Of a DNA stretch of 64,000 nt, positions 19,587 to 29,440 are shown piece after piece (position 1 is the first letter of the stretch; the number at the start of each line of letters is the position of its first letter). A model generated the notes under the pieces. The model ran no database searches, was not told the origin of the DNA, and saw only the letters and a list, made by a program, of their open reading frames with translations. Both the position numbers and the translations under genes were made by a program. Location: contig NZ_JBDNCH010000002.1 of assembly GCF_039769985.1 (NCBI RefSeq), positions 3,348,001 through 3,412,000 on the forward strand, given 5' to 3'. Source of the DNA: Ponticoccus litoralis (GTDB lineage: Bacteria; Pseudomonadota; Alphaproteobacteria; Rhodobacterales; Rhodobacteraceae).

Positions 19587-20626
19587 TCAGGGCGTGACGT
19601 GCCAGTGCAGCGGCATCATCGGGTCGAAGACGGTCACAGGGCCATCCGCCGTGTCGATCTTCGCGGGGTAGGCGACGGGCGCGCCCTTCGTCAGGGTCAC
19701 GCGGTCCTCGGATGCGGGCAGGCCGTAGAAGCGCGGGCCGTTGAGGGAGGTGAAGGCCTCCAGCCGGTCGAGCGCGCCCTCCTGTTCGAAGACCTCGGCG
19801 AGGATCGACAGGGTGTTGGTCGCGGTGAAGCAACCGGCGCAGCCGCAGGCGCTTTCCTTCAGCGGATCGACATGCGGGGCCGAGTCGGTGCCGAGGAAGA
19901 AGGAGGGATCGCCCGAGGTCGCGGCGGCGCGCAGCGCCAGGCGGTGCTCCTCGCGCTTGGCGACCGGCAGGCAGTAGTAATGCGGCTTGATCCCGCCGAC
20001 GAGGATGGCATTGCGGTTGATCACGAGGTGATGCGTGGTGATGGTCGCGCCCAGTGGTGTCGCCGCCCGCGCGCGCGTAATCGACGCCCTGCGCGGTGGT
20101 GATATGCTCCATCACCACCTTCAGGCCGGGTGTGGCGCGGCGGATCGGGTCGAGCACGCGGTCGATGAAGACCGCCTCGCGGTCGAAGATGTCGATGTCG
20201 GCGTCCACGACCTCGCCGTGTACGCAGAGCGGGCAGCCGATCTCTGCCATGCGCTCCAGCACCGGGCGGACCCGGTCGAAGTCGCGCACGCCCGAGGCGG
20301 AGTTGGTGGTGGCGCCGGCGGGGTAGAGCTTGACCGCGGAGATCAGCCCGTCGCCATGGGCACGGGCCAGGTCGTCGGGATCCGTCGTCTCTGTCAGGTA
20401 GAGCGTCATCAGCGGTTCGAAGGCGCTGCCCTCCGGGAGCGCGGCAAGGATGCGGTCGCGGTAGGCGGCGGCCTGATCGCCGGTGACAACCGGCGGCACG
20501 AGGTTCGGCATGATGATCGCGCGGCTCGAAGTGGCGGGCGCTTTCGGGGGCGACAGCCCGCAACATGGCGCCGTCGCGCAGGTGCAGGTGCCAGTCGTCG
20601 GGGCGGCGGATCGTGATCTGGGTCAT
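19587..20626 (-). CDS. pyrC: Dihydroorotase (two frameshifts as written)
   Basis: About 345 residues. PyrC closes carbamoyl aspartate to dihydroorotate. The class II form is indicated by MTQITIRRPDDWHLHLRDG with the HxH metal site, VMEHITTAQGVDYA, ITTHHLVINRNAILVGG and the GTDSAPH Asp/His region. Two breaks: near 20519-20527 (gene-strand TTCGGCCGCGCG reads TTCGAGCCGCGCG; corrected HFGRAIIMPNLVPP) and at 20051-20057 (ACCCTGGGC reads ACCACTGGGC; corrected GGDTLGATITTHHL). Both corrections recover strongly conserved dihydroorotase sequence, which argues for sequence error. Confidence 0.94.
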
Positions 20627-20805
20627 GGCCGCCGCGTTAGCATGCGGGGGGCGGCGCGCCAGAGGTGCGAGCGCCGAAGCGGCGGGGTTTGCGCGGTTGC
20701 GCGGCGGAGGGAGGGGCCGTGCCTTCGCGCGCGTCAGAGGGGCGGTGCCGCGGCGGTCCTTGCGGGGGAGAAGAGGGTGGAAGGGCGTCGCCCGTGGCGG
20801 CGTCG

Positions 20806-20868
20806 GAGGGGGCTCTGCCCCCGCACGTTGCGCGCGCCCCCCCGAGGGTATTTTGAAGACCAGAGAAG
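20806..20868 (+). repeat. Dispersed intergenic repeat, copy 4
   Basis: The recurrent element: GGGGGCTCTGCCCCC, a GC-rich spacer, CCCCCCCGAGGGTATTTTGAAGACC and AGAGAAG. It lies between pyrC and the minus-strand gene at 20881, here in the antisense orientation relative to that gene. Confidence 0.8.
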
Positions 20869-20880
20869 CGGAGGTGTGGT

Positions 20881-21806
20881 TCAGTCTTTCTGGGCTTCGA
20901 GCTGGGCGAGGCGGCGGCGGAAGCGGGGGCTTCCATCCGGGCGACCACGTTCCGGCAGAGGCTGCGGGCCAGCCCCTTGCGTCCCTCGGCATCGAGGCGG
21001 GCCAGAAGCCTGCGCAGGTAGGGCGGGTGGTCGCGGCGTATGCGCATCAGCTGCGCGAAGTGTTCGGTGGTCAGGCGGTCCTCGGCCACGGCGCTCAGGA
21101 GCGCGGGCAGCAGGTCCAGTGTCCTGAGGTCGGCCTGCAGGGTGGTGCCCATGAAGGGCATCCGAAGGCGTGCCACGTTCGGTCGCGCAAAGAGCGCCGC
21201 GTGCATGGCGTCCAGCCTGTCGCGCGGATCGAAGAGCACGTAGCCCTGCTGCGCCGCCTCGATCATGTCGGGGGCATAGCCGTAGCGGTCGGTGAAGCTT
21301 TGGCGCCGCATCTCGGTAAAGCGGTCGTCCCATTCGGTCATTCGCGGGTCCAGCGTGGCCCGGGGTTGCAACATCATCACCCGCGCGCCCGGAGCCGCCA
21401 CCGAATAGGCGCCCGCCGCGTAGCCCGCCGGGCCCGCGCCGTAGAAGATCACCCTTTCGAATTCGTCGAAGAAGCCGTCGTCCAGAAGCTGGTCGAAGAA
21501 GGCATAGAGTTCCGGGTCGCGGAACCATGTGTCGCCCCGGCTGAGAAGCGACAGCGAGGACCAGCCGCGCGTGCCCACCATGTCGAAGCCCAGCGGCGTG
21601 CGGGTGTCGGAGAGGGTTTCGATCGCGCCCATGCTTTCGAAGCTGACCAGCAGCGTGTCGCCCTCTTCGACGAAGATGCCCGCGTGTTTCTTGCCGAGGG
21701 ATTCGGCAAAGCCGAACTCCTCGCCGATGCGCCGCAGCGCGGTCAGCCATTCGCTGCGCGAGAGCGTGCTGAGGTCTGGTGCGAAGCGGTTTTCCTGCGC
21801 TGTCAT
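20881..21806 (-). CDS. Hypothetical protein of the GT/sulfotransferase locus (frameshifted as written)
   Basis: About 308 residues, function unknown. It opens RFAPDLSTLSRSEWLTALRR. The middle section, FYGAGPAGYAAGAYSVAAPG, resembles a dinucleotide- or nucleophile-elbow-like glycine turn, followed by a strand MMLQPRATLDPRMTEWDDRF. Similar Roseobacter proteins are sometimes labelled phosphoadenosine phosphosulfate reductase, which I cannot support from motifs. It lies just downstream of, and on the same strand as, the glycosyltransferase operon (94-base gap), so it may act in that pathway. One base appears missing near 20925-20930 (a C run); the C-terminus RFRRRLAQLEAQKD is in the shifted frame. 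Confidence 0.55.
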
Positions 21807-21899
21807 GCCCGGTGCCCTTTCCCCCTTGAACCTGGGGTTTGGGGGAAACAATGCCCCCGGGATTGGGCGGAATTGTGGTTTTGCCGTGGAAATTCGTGG

Positions 21900-22935
21900 T
21901 TAATTGTGTCCGCGCAGGGCGTGGTTGGCCAGCGCCGCCGCGCGGTCCCGGGGGATCGGGACGGAGGGCGGTGCCATCAGCAGGCGGGCATAGAGGGCGC
22001 GGAAGGGCTCTTGGCGCATCAGCGTGGCAAAGCGGTCGTGGCGCCATGCCACGGCGGCCTCGTGCAGGGCCGAGAGGCGCGGGTCGGCGGCAAGGGTCGC
22101 GCGGTGCCCGGCGGTGCGCTGCAGCGCGAGGATGGTCCGGTCCTCGGCGCAACACCAGTTGCGTTCGACCCAGTAGTCCATGCCCAGAAGGTCGCCGCTA
22201 TGGACGGCGCGGCCCCGGTCGGCCTTGAGCACATAGCTTTCCATGGCGCCCAGCGGATAGTGGTTCAGCTGCGCGAGTCCGAAGTTGCGGCGCCCGTAGG
22301 GCGAGAACAGGCGCTTGCTGCGAAAGCTCTCGTCCAGCGCGCGGCCATGCCCGTCGAACCAGCGGGCCTGCCCGAGGCGCTCTGGCACCGGGCCGCGCGG
22401 ACGGTGCACGCCGGGGCGGCGGTAGGTGCCGTCGTTGCGGTAGAGCGTCTTGAACATCGAGGCACGCCACGGCCAGAACATCACCTCGGGCGCGGCGCGG
22501 GTGAATTGCTGCGGGACGGGGGTGTCTTGGTAGCGCTGCACGCCCGCGTTGCCGAACAGCCGCCAGGTCAGCGTGATGGCCGTGGCCTCGGGCAGGGCCG
22601 CAATCAGCGCGGGCAGGGTCCGGTTTCCCACGTGGACGTTGACGAATTCGTCGATGTCCAGCGGCAGCAGCCAGTCGGCACTGGCGGACGGCCTCGGCCC
22701 GGGCGGCCTGTTTCAGGCCGGTGAACTGGATGCCGCCCTTGTCGTAGGGGCCGTCGTTGCGGATATGCGTGACCGGTGCCACCTCGGCCAGCCGGTCGAG
22801 CATGGCGTCGGTGCCGTCCTGGCAGTCGTTCGACAGGGCCACCACATGCGTCACGCCGCAGGCGAGGTGATGCGCCAGCCAGTCGAGCAGGAAGGCGCCT
22901 TCGTTGCGCACGCAGAGGATGGCGGTGATCCGCAT
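21900..22935 (-). CDS. DxDE-type glycosyltransferase, family 2-like (frameshifted as written)
   Basis: About 344 residues. It begins MRITAILCVRNEGAFLLDW, with the NEG start motif and SNDCQDGTD of this glycosyltransferase group (Pfam family 2/GT92-like). The expected metal-site region PLDIDEFVNVHVGNRTL spans the frame break at 22680 (gene-strand CGCCAGGCCGAC reads CGCCAGTGCCGAC). Restoring it gives AVRQADWLLPLDIDEF. It is paralogous to the C-terminal domain of the 871-residue fusion and to the gene at 27096. The donor sugar cannot be read. It ends the tight operon. Confidence 0.85.
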
Positions 22936-22937
22936 GC

Positions 22938-23852
22938 CTACCAGCCTTTCAGGAAGGTCACGACCTTGGCCTCTGACGCCTTGGGGAAGTAGGTCAGCCC
23001 GGCCCGCATCATGGCGTCGAAGACCGCCTGAACGCCGCTCTGGCCGATCCATTGCGGGTGCAGTTCGATCACCGCGGCGCGCAGGCCGGACCAGTCTCCG
23101 GCGGGCAGAAGCGTGGCCTCGGCGCCCTCGATGTCGCAGACCAGCACGTCGGGCCTGACCTCGGCCAGCACCGGGGCGAGGGCCTGGCGGTCGATGGCGA
23201 CCTCCTGCGTGATGGCGTCCTTTTCGGTCGAGGGGTCCATCGACGAGGCAAGGAAATTGCGGCGGATGTAGAAGGGCACAGGGTCCCCGGGCTCGGGCGA
23301 CAGGAGCGCGTTGCGCAGGTCGACGTTGGTCACGCCATTGGCGGCGTGGACCGAGCGGATGTAGGGGATCAGGGCTGGGTTGGCCTCGTAGCTGGTGACA
23401 TGGGCGGCGCCCGCCTTGACCGAAAGCAGCGTCGACATGTAGCCGATGCCGCCGCCCAGTTCGAGCACGCGGTCGCCGGGGCGGACCACGCGCAGGACGG
23501 CGTCGCATTCCTTACGCTCGTAGGTGCCCTGCTTCAGCGCGCCGCGCACGCGGCCCCGGGTCAGGTCCGGGTGCTTGGGGATCTTCATGCCGCGCGAGAT
23601 CAGGAAGGGATTGCGGGCGGGGGCGTGGGGCCCGGGCGCCGGCGTTTCGGCGCCAGCCGTCTTGGGGTCACTCGTTTCGGGCTTGGCTATCACGGGGGTC
23701 GCCAAGGCAGGCTCTGCGCTGCCGGTCTCTGCCGTGCCGGTGCCCTCTCCGGGTTCCGACCTCCGGGTGAATGCGGGGTCGGATGTCGCCGACGCATGGT
23801 CCGCCGTGTGGGTGGCCGCGACCTCGGTGCTGTCCGTCTCGGGTCTGGCCAT
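22938..23852 (-). CDS. FkbM family methyltransferase
   Basis: A 304-residue SAM-dependent methyltransferase of the FkbM type, which O-methylates sugars or glycans in many surface polysaccharide loci. The N-terminal 75 residues are Ala/Pro/Thr-rich with no clear domain. The core has DRVLELGGGIGYMSTLLSVK (SAM motif I), VTSYEANPALIPYIRS and VLVCDIEGAEATLL, the family DxEG-type motif. The ATG is one base beyond the TGA of the fusion gene upstream, and the next gene follows at once. Confidence 0.85.
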   Translation of the reverse strand: MARPETDSTEVAATHTADHASATSDPAFTRRSEPGEGTGTAETGSAEPALATPVIAKPETSDPKTAGAETPAPGPHAPARNPFLISRGMKIPKHPDLTRGRVRGALKQGTYERKECDAVLRVVRPGDRVLELGGGIGYMSTLLSVKAGAAHVTSYEANPALIPYIRSVHAANGVTNVDLRNALLSPEPGDPVPFYIRRNFLASSMDPSTEKDAITQEVAIDRQALAPVLAEVRPDVLVCDIEGAEATLLPAGDWSGLRAAVIELHPQWIGQSGVQAVFDAMMRAGLTYFPKASEAKVVTFLKGW

Positions 23853-23853
23853 C

Positions 23854-26470
23854 TCAGCTCTCCATGTCGAGGGCGAGGGCATAGGCCACGCGCTCTGTCT
23901 CTGTCAGTTTCAGCGCCAGCGCCTGCTCGTAAAGCTCGGCAAACTCGGGGATGGCGCGCAGTTCATCGGCCTTGGCGCGGTGCCAGTCGCAGGCCTTGCG
24001 GTGCCATTCGGCCAGCACCGGATCGGCAAGCAGGCGGTCCATCTCGGCGCGCAGGCGCGGCAGGTTGCGCTGGATCGTCAGGTCGCGGTGGACGGACCAG
24101 TCCATGCGGATCCAGTAGTTCAGCCCGATGCTGCGGTCGACATGCAGGGCGCGACCGCGCTGGCGCTTGACCAGAAAGCTGTCGGCGGAGCGCAGCGCAT
24201 AGTGGTTCAGCTGCACCATGTCGTAGCCGATGGTCTTCTTGGAGTTCCGCCAGCCGTTCTTCGCCGCCTCGCGGGTCATGTCGCGGCCCGAGCCGTTGAC
24301 CCATTTCACGCGGCTTTCAAAGGCCTCTGACAGCTTGTTCGGGCGGTGGCAGGACAGCTTGCCATAGGCGCCGATGTTGCGGAACAGCGTCTTGAACCCC
24401 CATGCGGTGTGCGGCTTGGGGCAGAAGCTGGGGGCGCAGGTGTCGAATTGCGCGATCACCGGGCGGTCCTCGAAAGCGGTCACGCCGTTATGGCCGAACA
24501 GACGCCATGTCATCGCGATGTTCGTGGCCTCTGGCACGGCGGCGAAGACATCCGCCAGCGTGCCGTTGCCGCAGCGGATGTTGACGAATTCGTCGACGTC
24601 GATGTGGGCGATCCAGTCGGCGTCGCGGATCACCGGTTCCGACAGCGCCCGGTTCAGCGCGTGGGTCTGCGGAGACTTGCCCGTCCAGTCGTCGTTGTTG
24701 CGGTGTTGCAGCACCCCAAGCGCCTGAAGCCGGTCGAGGATCTGCGCCGTGCCGTCCTCGCAGCCGTTGGTGTAGACGAGGAAGCCGTCGAACCCCACGG
24801 CACGGTGATAGGCCACCCATTCGAGGATATAGGGGCCTTCGTTCTTCATGCAGGCGAGGATGACATTGCCGCTGCTGCCCTTGGGCAGCGCGCGCGGCGG
24901 CGCGGGGGTGTAGGGCGCGGCGCGGTCGTCCTCGTTCACCGCGCCAAGCCGGTTGTGGGGCGCGAAGCGCGAGCCTTGCAGCCGGGCAAAGTTCTGCTTG
25001 GCCAGCGGCGGCATCAGGCGCCGCGCCTCGGGGGACAGCAGCGGGTCGATGTCGGTCGCGGGTGGCGGGGCGGCAGCCGCTTCGCCGGGATCGTCTTGCG
25101 CCCTGTGCGGCGAGGCCGTGGGCGCAGGCGCATGGCCTGCAAGCGGGACCTGTTCCAGCAGCGCCTTGGCGTAGGTCCCCGAGGCTTTTGGAGCCTCTGC
25201 CATCGCGTCCCCGGTGGGAGCGACAGCTGTGTCCGCGTGGCCAGTTTCGCTGTTGGGGATGCTGCGGGTCTGCGCGGGCCGAGAGGGTGTCAGAGTGTCG
25301 GTCGTAGCCCTGCCCGGATCGGCGCCCCCGGTCTGGGCCAGCTGGGCAAGGTCGCGGGCACGCTCCGACATGTGCTCCTTGGTGGCCTGCCGGATGCGCC
25401 AGTGGAAGGCGGCAAGGTACTGGGTGGCGCGAAAGCCCTTGGTCGGGTCGGCCTCCTGCCAGTGGTTCGGCCCTTGGGGCGGGCGCCATCTGTGCCGGAT
25501 CGAGGCCGGGGTGGCGCGCGCAAAGCGCAGCGATGTCCCCGGCGAAACGGTTTGAGAGAGCGAAGAGGCTGCCCGGGTCGATCGGATCGCCGGGCACCTT
25601 CATCTCGGCCAGCAGCTTGCGCCAAAGCTGGCGGGGCAGCACGCTGTCGCGCTTGGCCAGCAGGCGCAGGGCGGCCTCGTTGAACAACCGGCAGCGGGTC
25701 TGCCAGGCGGCAGAGGGCGCGGCGGGCGGCGCCTCCGGCTCTGCCTTGCCGATGGGCGCGGGCAGGTCGAAGGCGCGGCGCAGCGTCTCTGTCCCGGCCG
25801 CGCCGTAGAGCTCATCCTCGTCGATGCCATGCAGGGCGAAGGCGCCGAAGACGCTCTGCCACGCCCGTTGCAGGCCCATCAGGTCGATCCAGAAGACGGC
25901 GCCCTGAACCTCGGGGAACAGCCCGGCCTGCGGGTCCGGGGCGGGGCGGGTGGCCAGCGCGGCGGCGCGATGATCCGGTTGCGCCAGCGCCTGAAGGTCC
26001 AGCGTCAGGGGCGTCGCGCGCCCCTCCAGCAACTGTGCATGATAGCAGCGCAGCAGCATGCGCGCCGGGTCCTGCACATGGGCGACGACCCGGATGTCGC
26101 GCGACAGCGGCCACAGCAGGGCGCGCAGCCGCTCCAGTTCAGAGGGCGCGGTCAGCGCGCTGCCAAGCTGGTGGGCGCAGAGGATCAGGTGGTCGGGACG
26201 GTCGCGCGCCACCTCTGCGGCCAGATCGCGGGCGAGCTCGTCGTACAGCCGGGCCTGTTTCGCAGGGTCGATGAAGCCCCGGTTGAAGCGCAGGCTGTCC
26301 ACGGCCCCGGGGGCCGAACAGGCCATGAAAAGCCGCGTGTGGTTGCGGGCACCGGGCGCGCGGGCAAACAGCACACCCTTGGCAGCCAGCTGGTCGCGTT
26401 TCGCTGCGAGGATGCGGGATATCCGGTCGCCCGAGGCCGCGTCCGGCCCGATGTGCAGCGAAATCCGCAT
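23854..26470 (-). CDS. Sulfotransferase-like/glycosyltransferase fusion (frameshifted as written)
   Basis: About 871 residues in one polypeptide. Residues 1-300 resemble Roseobacter sulfotransferase-like proteins (MRISLHIGPDAASGDRISRI, with a degenerate P-loop in place of a KTGTT-type loop). An Ala/Pro-rich linker (about 385-480) follows. Residues 530-871 are a DxDE glycosyltransferase with CMKNEGPYILEW, TNGCEDGTAQIL and HIDVDEFVNIRCGNG. The frame breaks at 25476-25479 (gene-strand CGCCCAAGG reads CGCCCCAAGG). The correction gives MAPAQGPNHWQEADPTKGF and joins the halves. Overlapping starts tie it to the sulfotransferase upstream (TGATG) and the methyltransferase downstream. Confidence 0.8.
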
Positions 26471-27099
26471 CAGGCGATGCCCCCGGGGTTGCGGTTCGCC
26501 TGACCCCACCACGGCACGGGACGCCCGATATGGGCGGCCAGCCGGTCGGCGGCATCGGGCGCGCGCACGTCCAGGCGCAGGAAATGCGGGTCGCGGGCGA
26601 AGACCTCGTCGAGCATGGCGTAATGGCCTTCGATCCAGCGCATGCGCTGATCGTCGGTGTCGCCATAGCCGCAGGGCAGGCCGGGCACCGCGCCCCGGGG
26701 CAGCCGTTCGCTGCCAAGGTTGGTCCAGCGCCGCATGCTGTCCGAGATATCGGCGGGCGGGCGCCAGGTCGCGACATACAGCATCCCGGGCCGGGCCTGC
26801 CGCATCGCCCGTAGCATGGCGTAATCGCACTGCGGCCAGAGCGACAGCGTACCCTTCAGCACGCTTACCTCTGTCAGCGCGTCATACAGGTCGTCGAGCA
26901 GGGCAAAGGGATCACCCCCGGCAAAATAGGCGTCGTAAAGCTGCTTGCCGATGAAGGTGCCGCCAAGGCCCACGACGCGCGTATGAATGCGCCGCACCTT
27001 GTGGTCGGCGGCGACCCATCCCGCCCGGTCGAGCGCCAGCGCCAGCGTCGTGGTGCCGGACTTCGGCAGCCCGAGGTTGACCAGCTTGACCCCGCTCAT
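26470..27099 (-). CDS. Sulfotransferase family protein
   Basis: A 209-residue protein with a clear PAPS-binding 5'-phosphosulfate loop near its start, NLGLPKSGTTTLALAL, as in sulfotransferases. The middle contains YVATWRPPADISDSMRRW, in the position of the 3'-phosphate-binding region. It probably transfers sulfate to a glycan made by the neighbouring glycosyltransferases, though the acceptor is unknown. Its ATG overlaps the upstream stop (ATGA), and its own stop overlaps the next start (TGATG). Confidence 0.82.
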   Translation of the reverse strand: MSGVKLVNLGLPKSGTTTLALALDRAGWVAADHKVRRIHTRVVGLGGTFIGKQLYDAYFAGGDPFALLDDLYDALTEVSVLKGTLSLWPQCDYAMLRAMRQARPGMLYVATWRPPADISDSMRRWTNLGSERLPRGAVPGLPCGYGDTDDQRMRWIEGHYAMLDEVFARDPHFLRLDVRAPDAADRLAAHIGRPVPWWGQANRNPGGIA

Positions 27100-28127
27100 G
27101 CGACATACCCGAGGGACTGCATCAACGCCCATTCCTCGGGCGGATAGGGCGGCAGGGCCTTCAGATGCGCGGCCATCCGCGCGTATTCGGGCTGCGCCCG
27201 CAGCGCCTCGGCCCGGGCCATGTGCGCCCTGCAGCAGGCGTCATGCAGGGCGGCGATCCCGGGGTCGGCCTTGAGGTGGTCCAGCGCCTTCGTCAGCGCA
27301 GGGAGACAGCGCAGGATCGAACGGTCCTCGAAGGCGGGGTCGTTGCGGGCGCGCCAGTAGGTATCGTCGAAGGCGCGGTGCTCGCGGTTCACGTCGCCCC
27401 GGTCGTTCTTGACGAGATAGCTGTCGAGCGAGCGCAGGGCATAGTGGTTCAGCGTCGCGTGCACGCGCGCGCGCGAGGCCGGAAAGCGCCGCATCCGCCG
27501 CGGATTGGCGGCGCTCAGGAACTTCGGCGGCACACCGCGGCCAGAGCCGTCCGTCCAGGCCGGATGCCGCTGCGCGGGCAGCCCCTCGCGAAAGAACGGG
27601 CGATGCGCGCCGTAGTACTTCAGCGGGAAATCGCGGCGCACCAGTGTCTTGACCTCGATGGCCGTGTCCGAACACCACAGGTCCGGATTGTGCGAGCGGG
27701 TGAACTGCCCGATCACCGGGCTGTCCTCGAAGCGGTCGACGCCCGCGTTGGCGAAGAACTGGAAGGTGACAGAGATCGCATGCGGGTTGCCACAGGCGGC
27801 GATCAGCGCCGGGATCGTGTGGTCGCCCACATGGATGTTCAGGAACTCGTCGACGTCGGCAATCCAGACCCAGTCCGCATCCCGGACGACCGGCTGATGG
27901 GCGGCATCCTTCAACGCCTCCATCTGGTAGTTGCGCCCCTTGGCGGGGTTGGGCAGGTGCACCACGCCCCCGCGCGCGGCCAGCGCATCCAGCAAAGTAT
28001 CGGTGCCGTCGGTGCAATCGTTGGAATAGAATAGGAAGTCGGTCACGCCCAGAAGGCGGTTGAAGGCGATCCACTCCAGCAGGAAGGGGCCTTCGTTCTT
28101 GACACAGGTCACGGCGGTGATCCGCAT
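27096..28127 (-). CDS. DxDE-type glycosyltransferase, family 2-like
   Basis: A 343-residue glycosyltransferase, first gene of the operon. MRITAVTCVKNEGPFLLEW leads, with SNDCTDGTDTLLDAL and the metal-site segment WIADVDEFLNIHVG near residues 88-101. The C-terminal half contains NHYALRSLDSYLVKNDRG, a motif shared with the fusion protein. No signal peptide or membrane segment is evident, so it probably acts at the cytoplasmic side. The start at 28127 is conserved by alignment with the paralogue starts, with an earlier in-frame ATG at 28157. Confidence 0.88.
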   Translation of the reverse strand: MRITAVTCVKNEGPFLLEWIAFNRLLGVTDFLFYSNDCTDGTDTLLDALAARGGVVHLPNPAKGRNYQMEALKDAAHQPVVRDADWVWIADVDEFLNIHVGDHTIPALIAACGNPHAISVTFQFFANAGVDRFEDSPVIGQFTRSHNPDLWCSDTAIEVKTLVRRDFPLKYYGAHRPFFREGLPAQRHPAWTDGSGRGVPPKFLSAANPRRMRRFPASRARVHATLNHYALRSLDSYLVKNDRGDVNREHRAFDDTYWRARNDPAFEDRSILRCLPALTKALDHLKADPGIAALHDACCRAHMARAEALRAQPEYARMAAHLKALPPYPPEEWALMQSLGYVA

Positions 28128-28332
28128 GGCGGCGCGCCCCGCTGGGATGGAAGGCATCGCTGCTCGAGCCTTGCTGCTTCGTCGCCCCGTCCGGGCGTAT
28201 TGCGCGGAATCATGGCGCAGGCCCGCTGCGCCGTCAATATGACCGCGCCGATTGTCGGCATATCTGCGACCTTGGCGCTATTGCCCCGACCGGGCGCGCT
28301 TGCTTTACAAGGGCAGGACAAGAGGGGGAGCC

Positions 28333-29241
28333 ATGACCATACCCGCCACCATCGACGCGGTTCAGGAGAAACTGGCCGAAACCGGCTACGTCTGCGGGAG
28401 GGCGCTGGCGACGGTGGTCTTCCTGTCGCTGAAACTGGGCCGCCCGCTGTTCCTCGAAGGCGAGGCCGGCGTCGGCAAGACCGAGATCGCCAAGGCGCTG
28501 GCGCTCTGCCTCGACCGGCGGCTGATCCGGCTGCAATGCTACGAGGGGCTGGATGCCTCAAGCGCGGTCTACGAGTGGAACTTCCCGGCGCAGATGATCG
28601 CCATCCGCACCGCCGAGGCGGGCGGCGGCGCCGACCGGGGTGCCCTGCAGGAGGAACTGTTCTCGCGCGACTTCCTGATCGAGCGGCCGCTGCTGCAGGC
28701 CATGCGCCCGGACGAGCGCGGCGCCCCGATCCTGCTGATCGACGAGCTCGACCGCAGCGACGAACCCTTCGAGGCCTTCCTGCTCGAGGCGCTCTCGGAC
28801 TTCCAGGTCACGATCCCCGAAATCGGGACGATCAAGGCGCCCGAACCGCCGATCGTGATCCTGACCTCGAACCGCACGCGCGAAGTGCATGACGCGCTGA
28901 AGCGGCGCTGCCTCTACCACTGGGTCGACTACCCCGATTTCGACCGCGAGGTGGAAATCCTGCACGCCCGCGAACCGGCGGTCTCCGAGACCCTGTCGAA
29001 GCAGATCATCGCCTTCGTACAGGGCCTGCGGACCGAAGATATCTTCAAGAAGCCCGGTGTCGCGGAAACCATCGACTGGGCGAAATGCCTGCTGGCGCTG
29101 GATGTGGTGGACCTCTCGCCGCAGGTCATCAGCGACACCCTTGGCGCGATCCTGAAGTACCAGGACGACATCGCCAAGATCAGCGGCGGAGAGGCCGGGC
29201 GGATCCTCGACGAGGCCAAGGCCCGGGTCGAGGCGGCCTAG
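28333..29241 (+). CDS. MoxR-family AAA ATPase (CoxD-like)
   Basis: A 302-residue AAA+ ATPase of the MoxR family. Walker A is LEGEAGVGKTEIAKAL, Walker B is APILLIDELDRSDEPFEAFL, and the sensor region reads IVILTSNRTREVHDALKRR. These ATPases work with VWA partners in metal-enzyme maturation; CoxD with CoxE is the known example, for CO dehydrogenase. Here the VWA partner is the next gene, 200 bases on, across a mirrored repeat pair. Divergent from the glycosyltransferase operon. Intact. Confidence 0.9.
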   Translation: MTIPATIDAVQEKLAETGYVCGRALATVVFLSLKLGRPLFLEGEAGVGKTEIAKALALCLDRRLIRLQCYEGLDASSAVYEWNFPAQMIAIRTAEAGGGADRGALQEELFSRDFLIERPLLQAMRPDERGAPILLIDELDRSDEPFEAFLLEALSDFQVTIPEIGTIKAPEPPIVILTSNRTREVHDALKRRCLYHWVDYPDFDREVEILHAREPAVSETLSKQIIAFVQGLRTEDIFKKPGVAETIDWAKCLLALDVVDLSPQVISDTLGAILKYQDDIAKISGGEAGRILDEAKARVEAA

Positions 29242-29270
29242 GCGATGCGCGGCGCCTGCGGCACAGGGGA

Positions 29271-29415
29271 AGGGGGGCTCTGCCCCCATCGCCTGCGGCG
29301 ATTCCCCCGCGGTATTTTTACCAAGAAGAAACCAGGGGGCGCGAGTGGCCTGTGCTTCTTCTTGGTCCAAGTACCCTCGGGGGGCTCCACAGGAGCGGGG
29401 GGCAGAGCCCCCCTC
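29271..29415. repeat. Dispersed intergenic repeat, mirrored pair (copy 5)
   Basis: Two inverted copies of the element. The sense copy (29271-29331) runs GGGGGGCTCTGCCCCC ... CCCCGCGGTATTTTTACCAAGAAG. The reverse copy (29354-29415) runs CTTCTTCTTGGTCCAAGTACCC ... GCAGAGCCCCCC. The outer arms could pair into a long imperfect stem between the MoxR-like ATPase and its VWA partner, both on the plus strand, so it may modulate the ratio of the two products (inference). Confidence 0.8.
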
Positions 29416-29440
29416 CAACGCGGGCCGGGGGCGATGCGTC

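Noticed and set aside
20881..21806. Assignment as phosphoadenosine phosphosulfate reductase
   Set aside because: No PAPS-reductase motifs are visible; the label sometimes seen on relatives cannot be supported by the sequence here.
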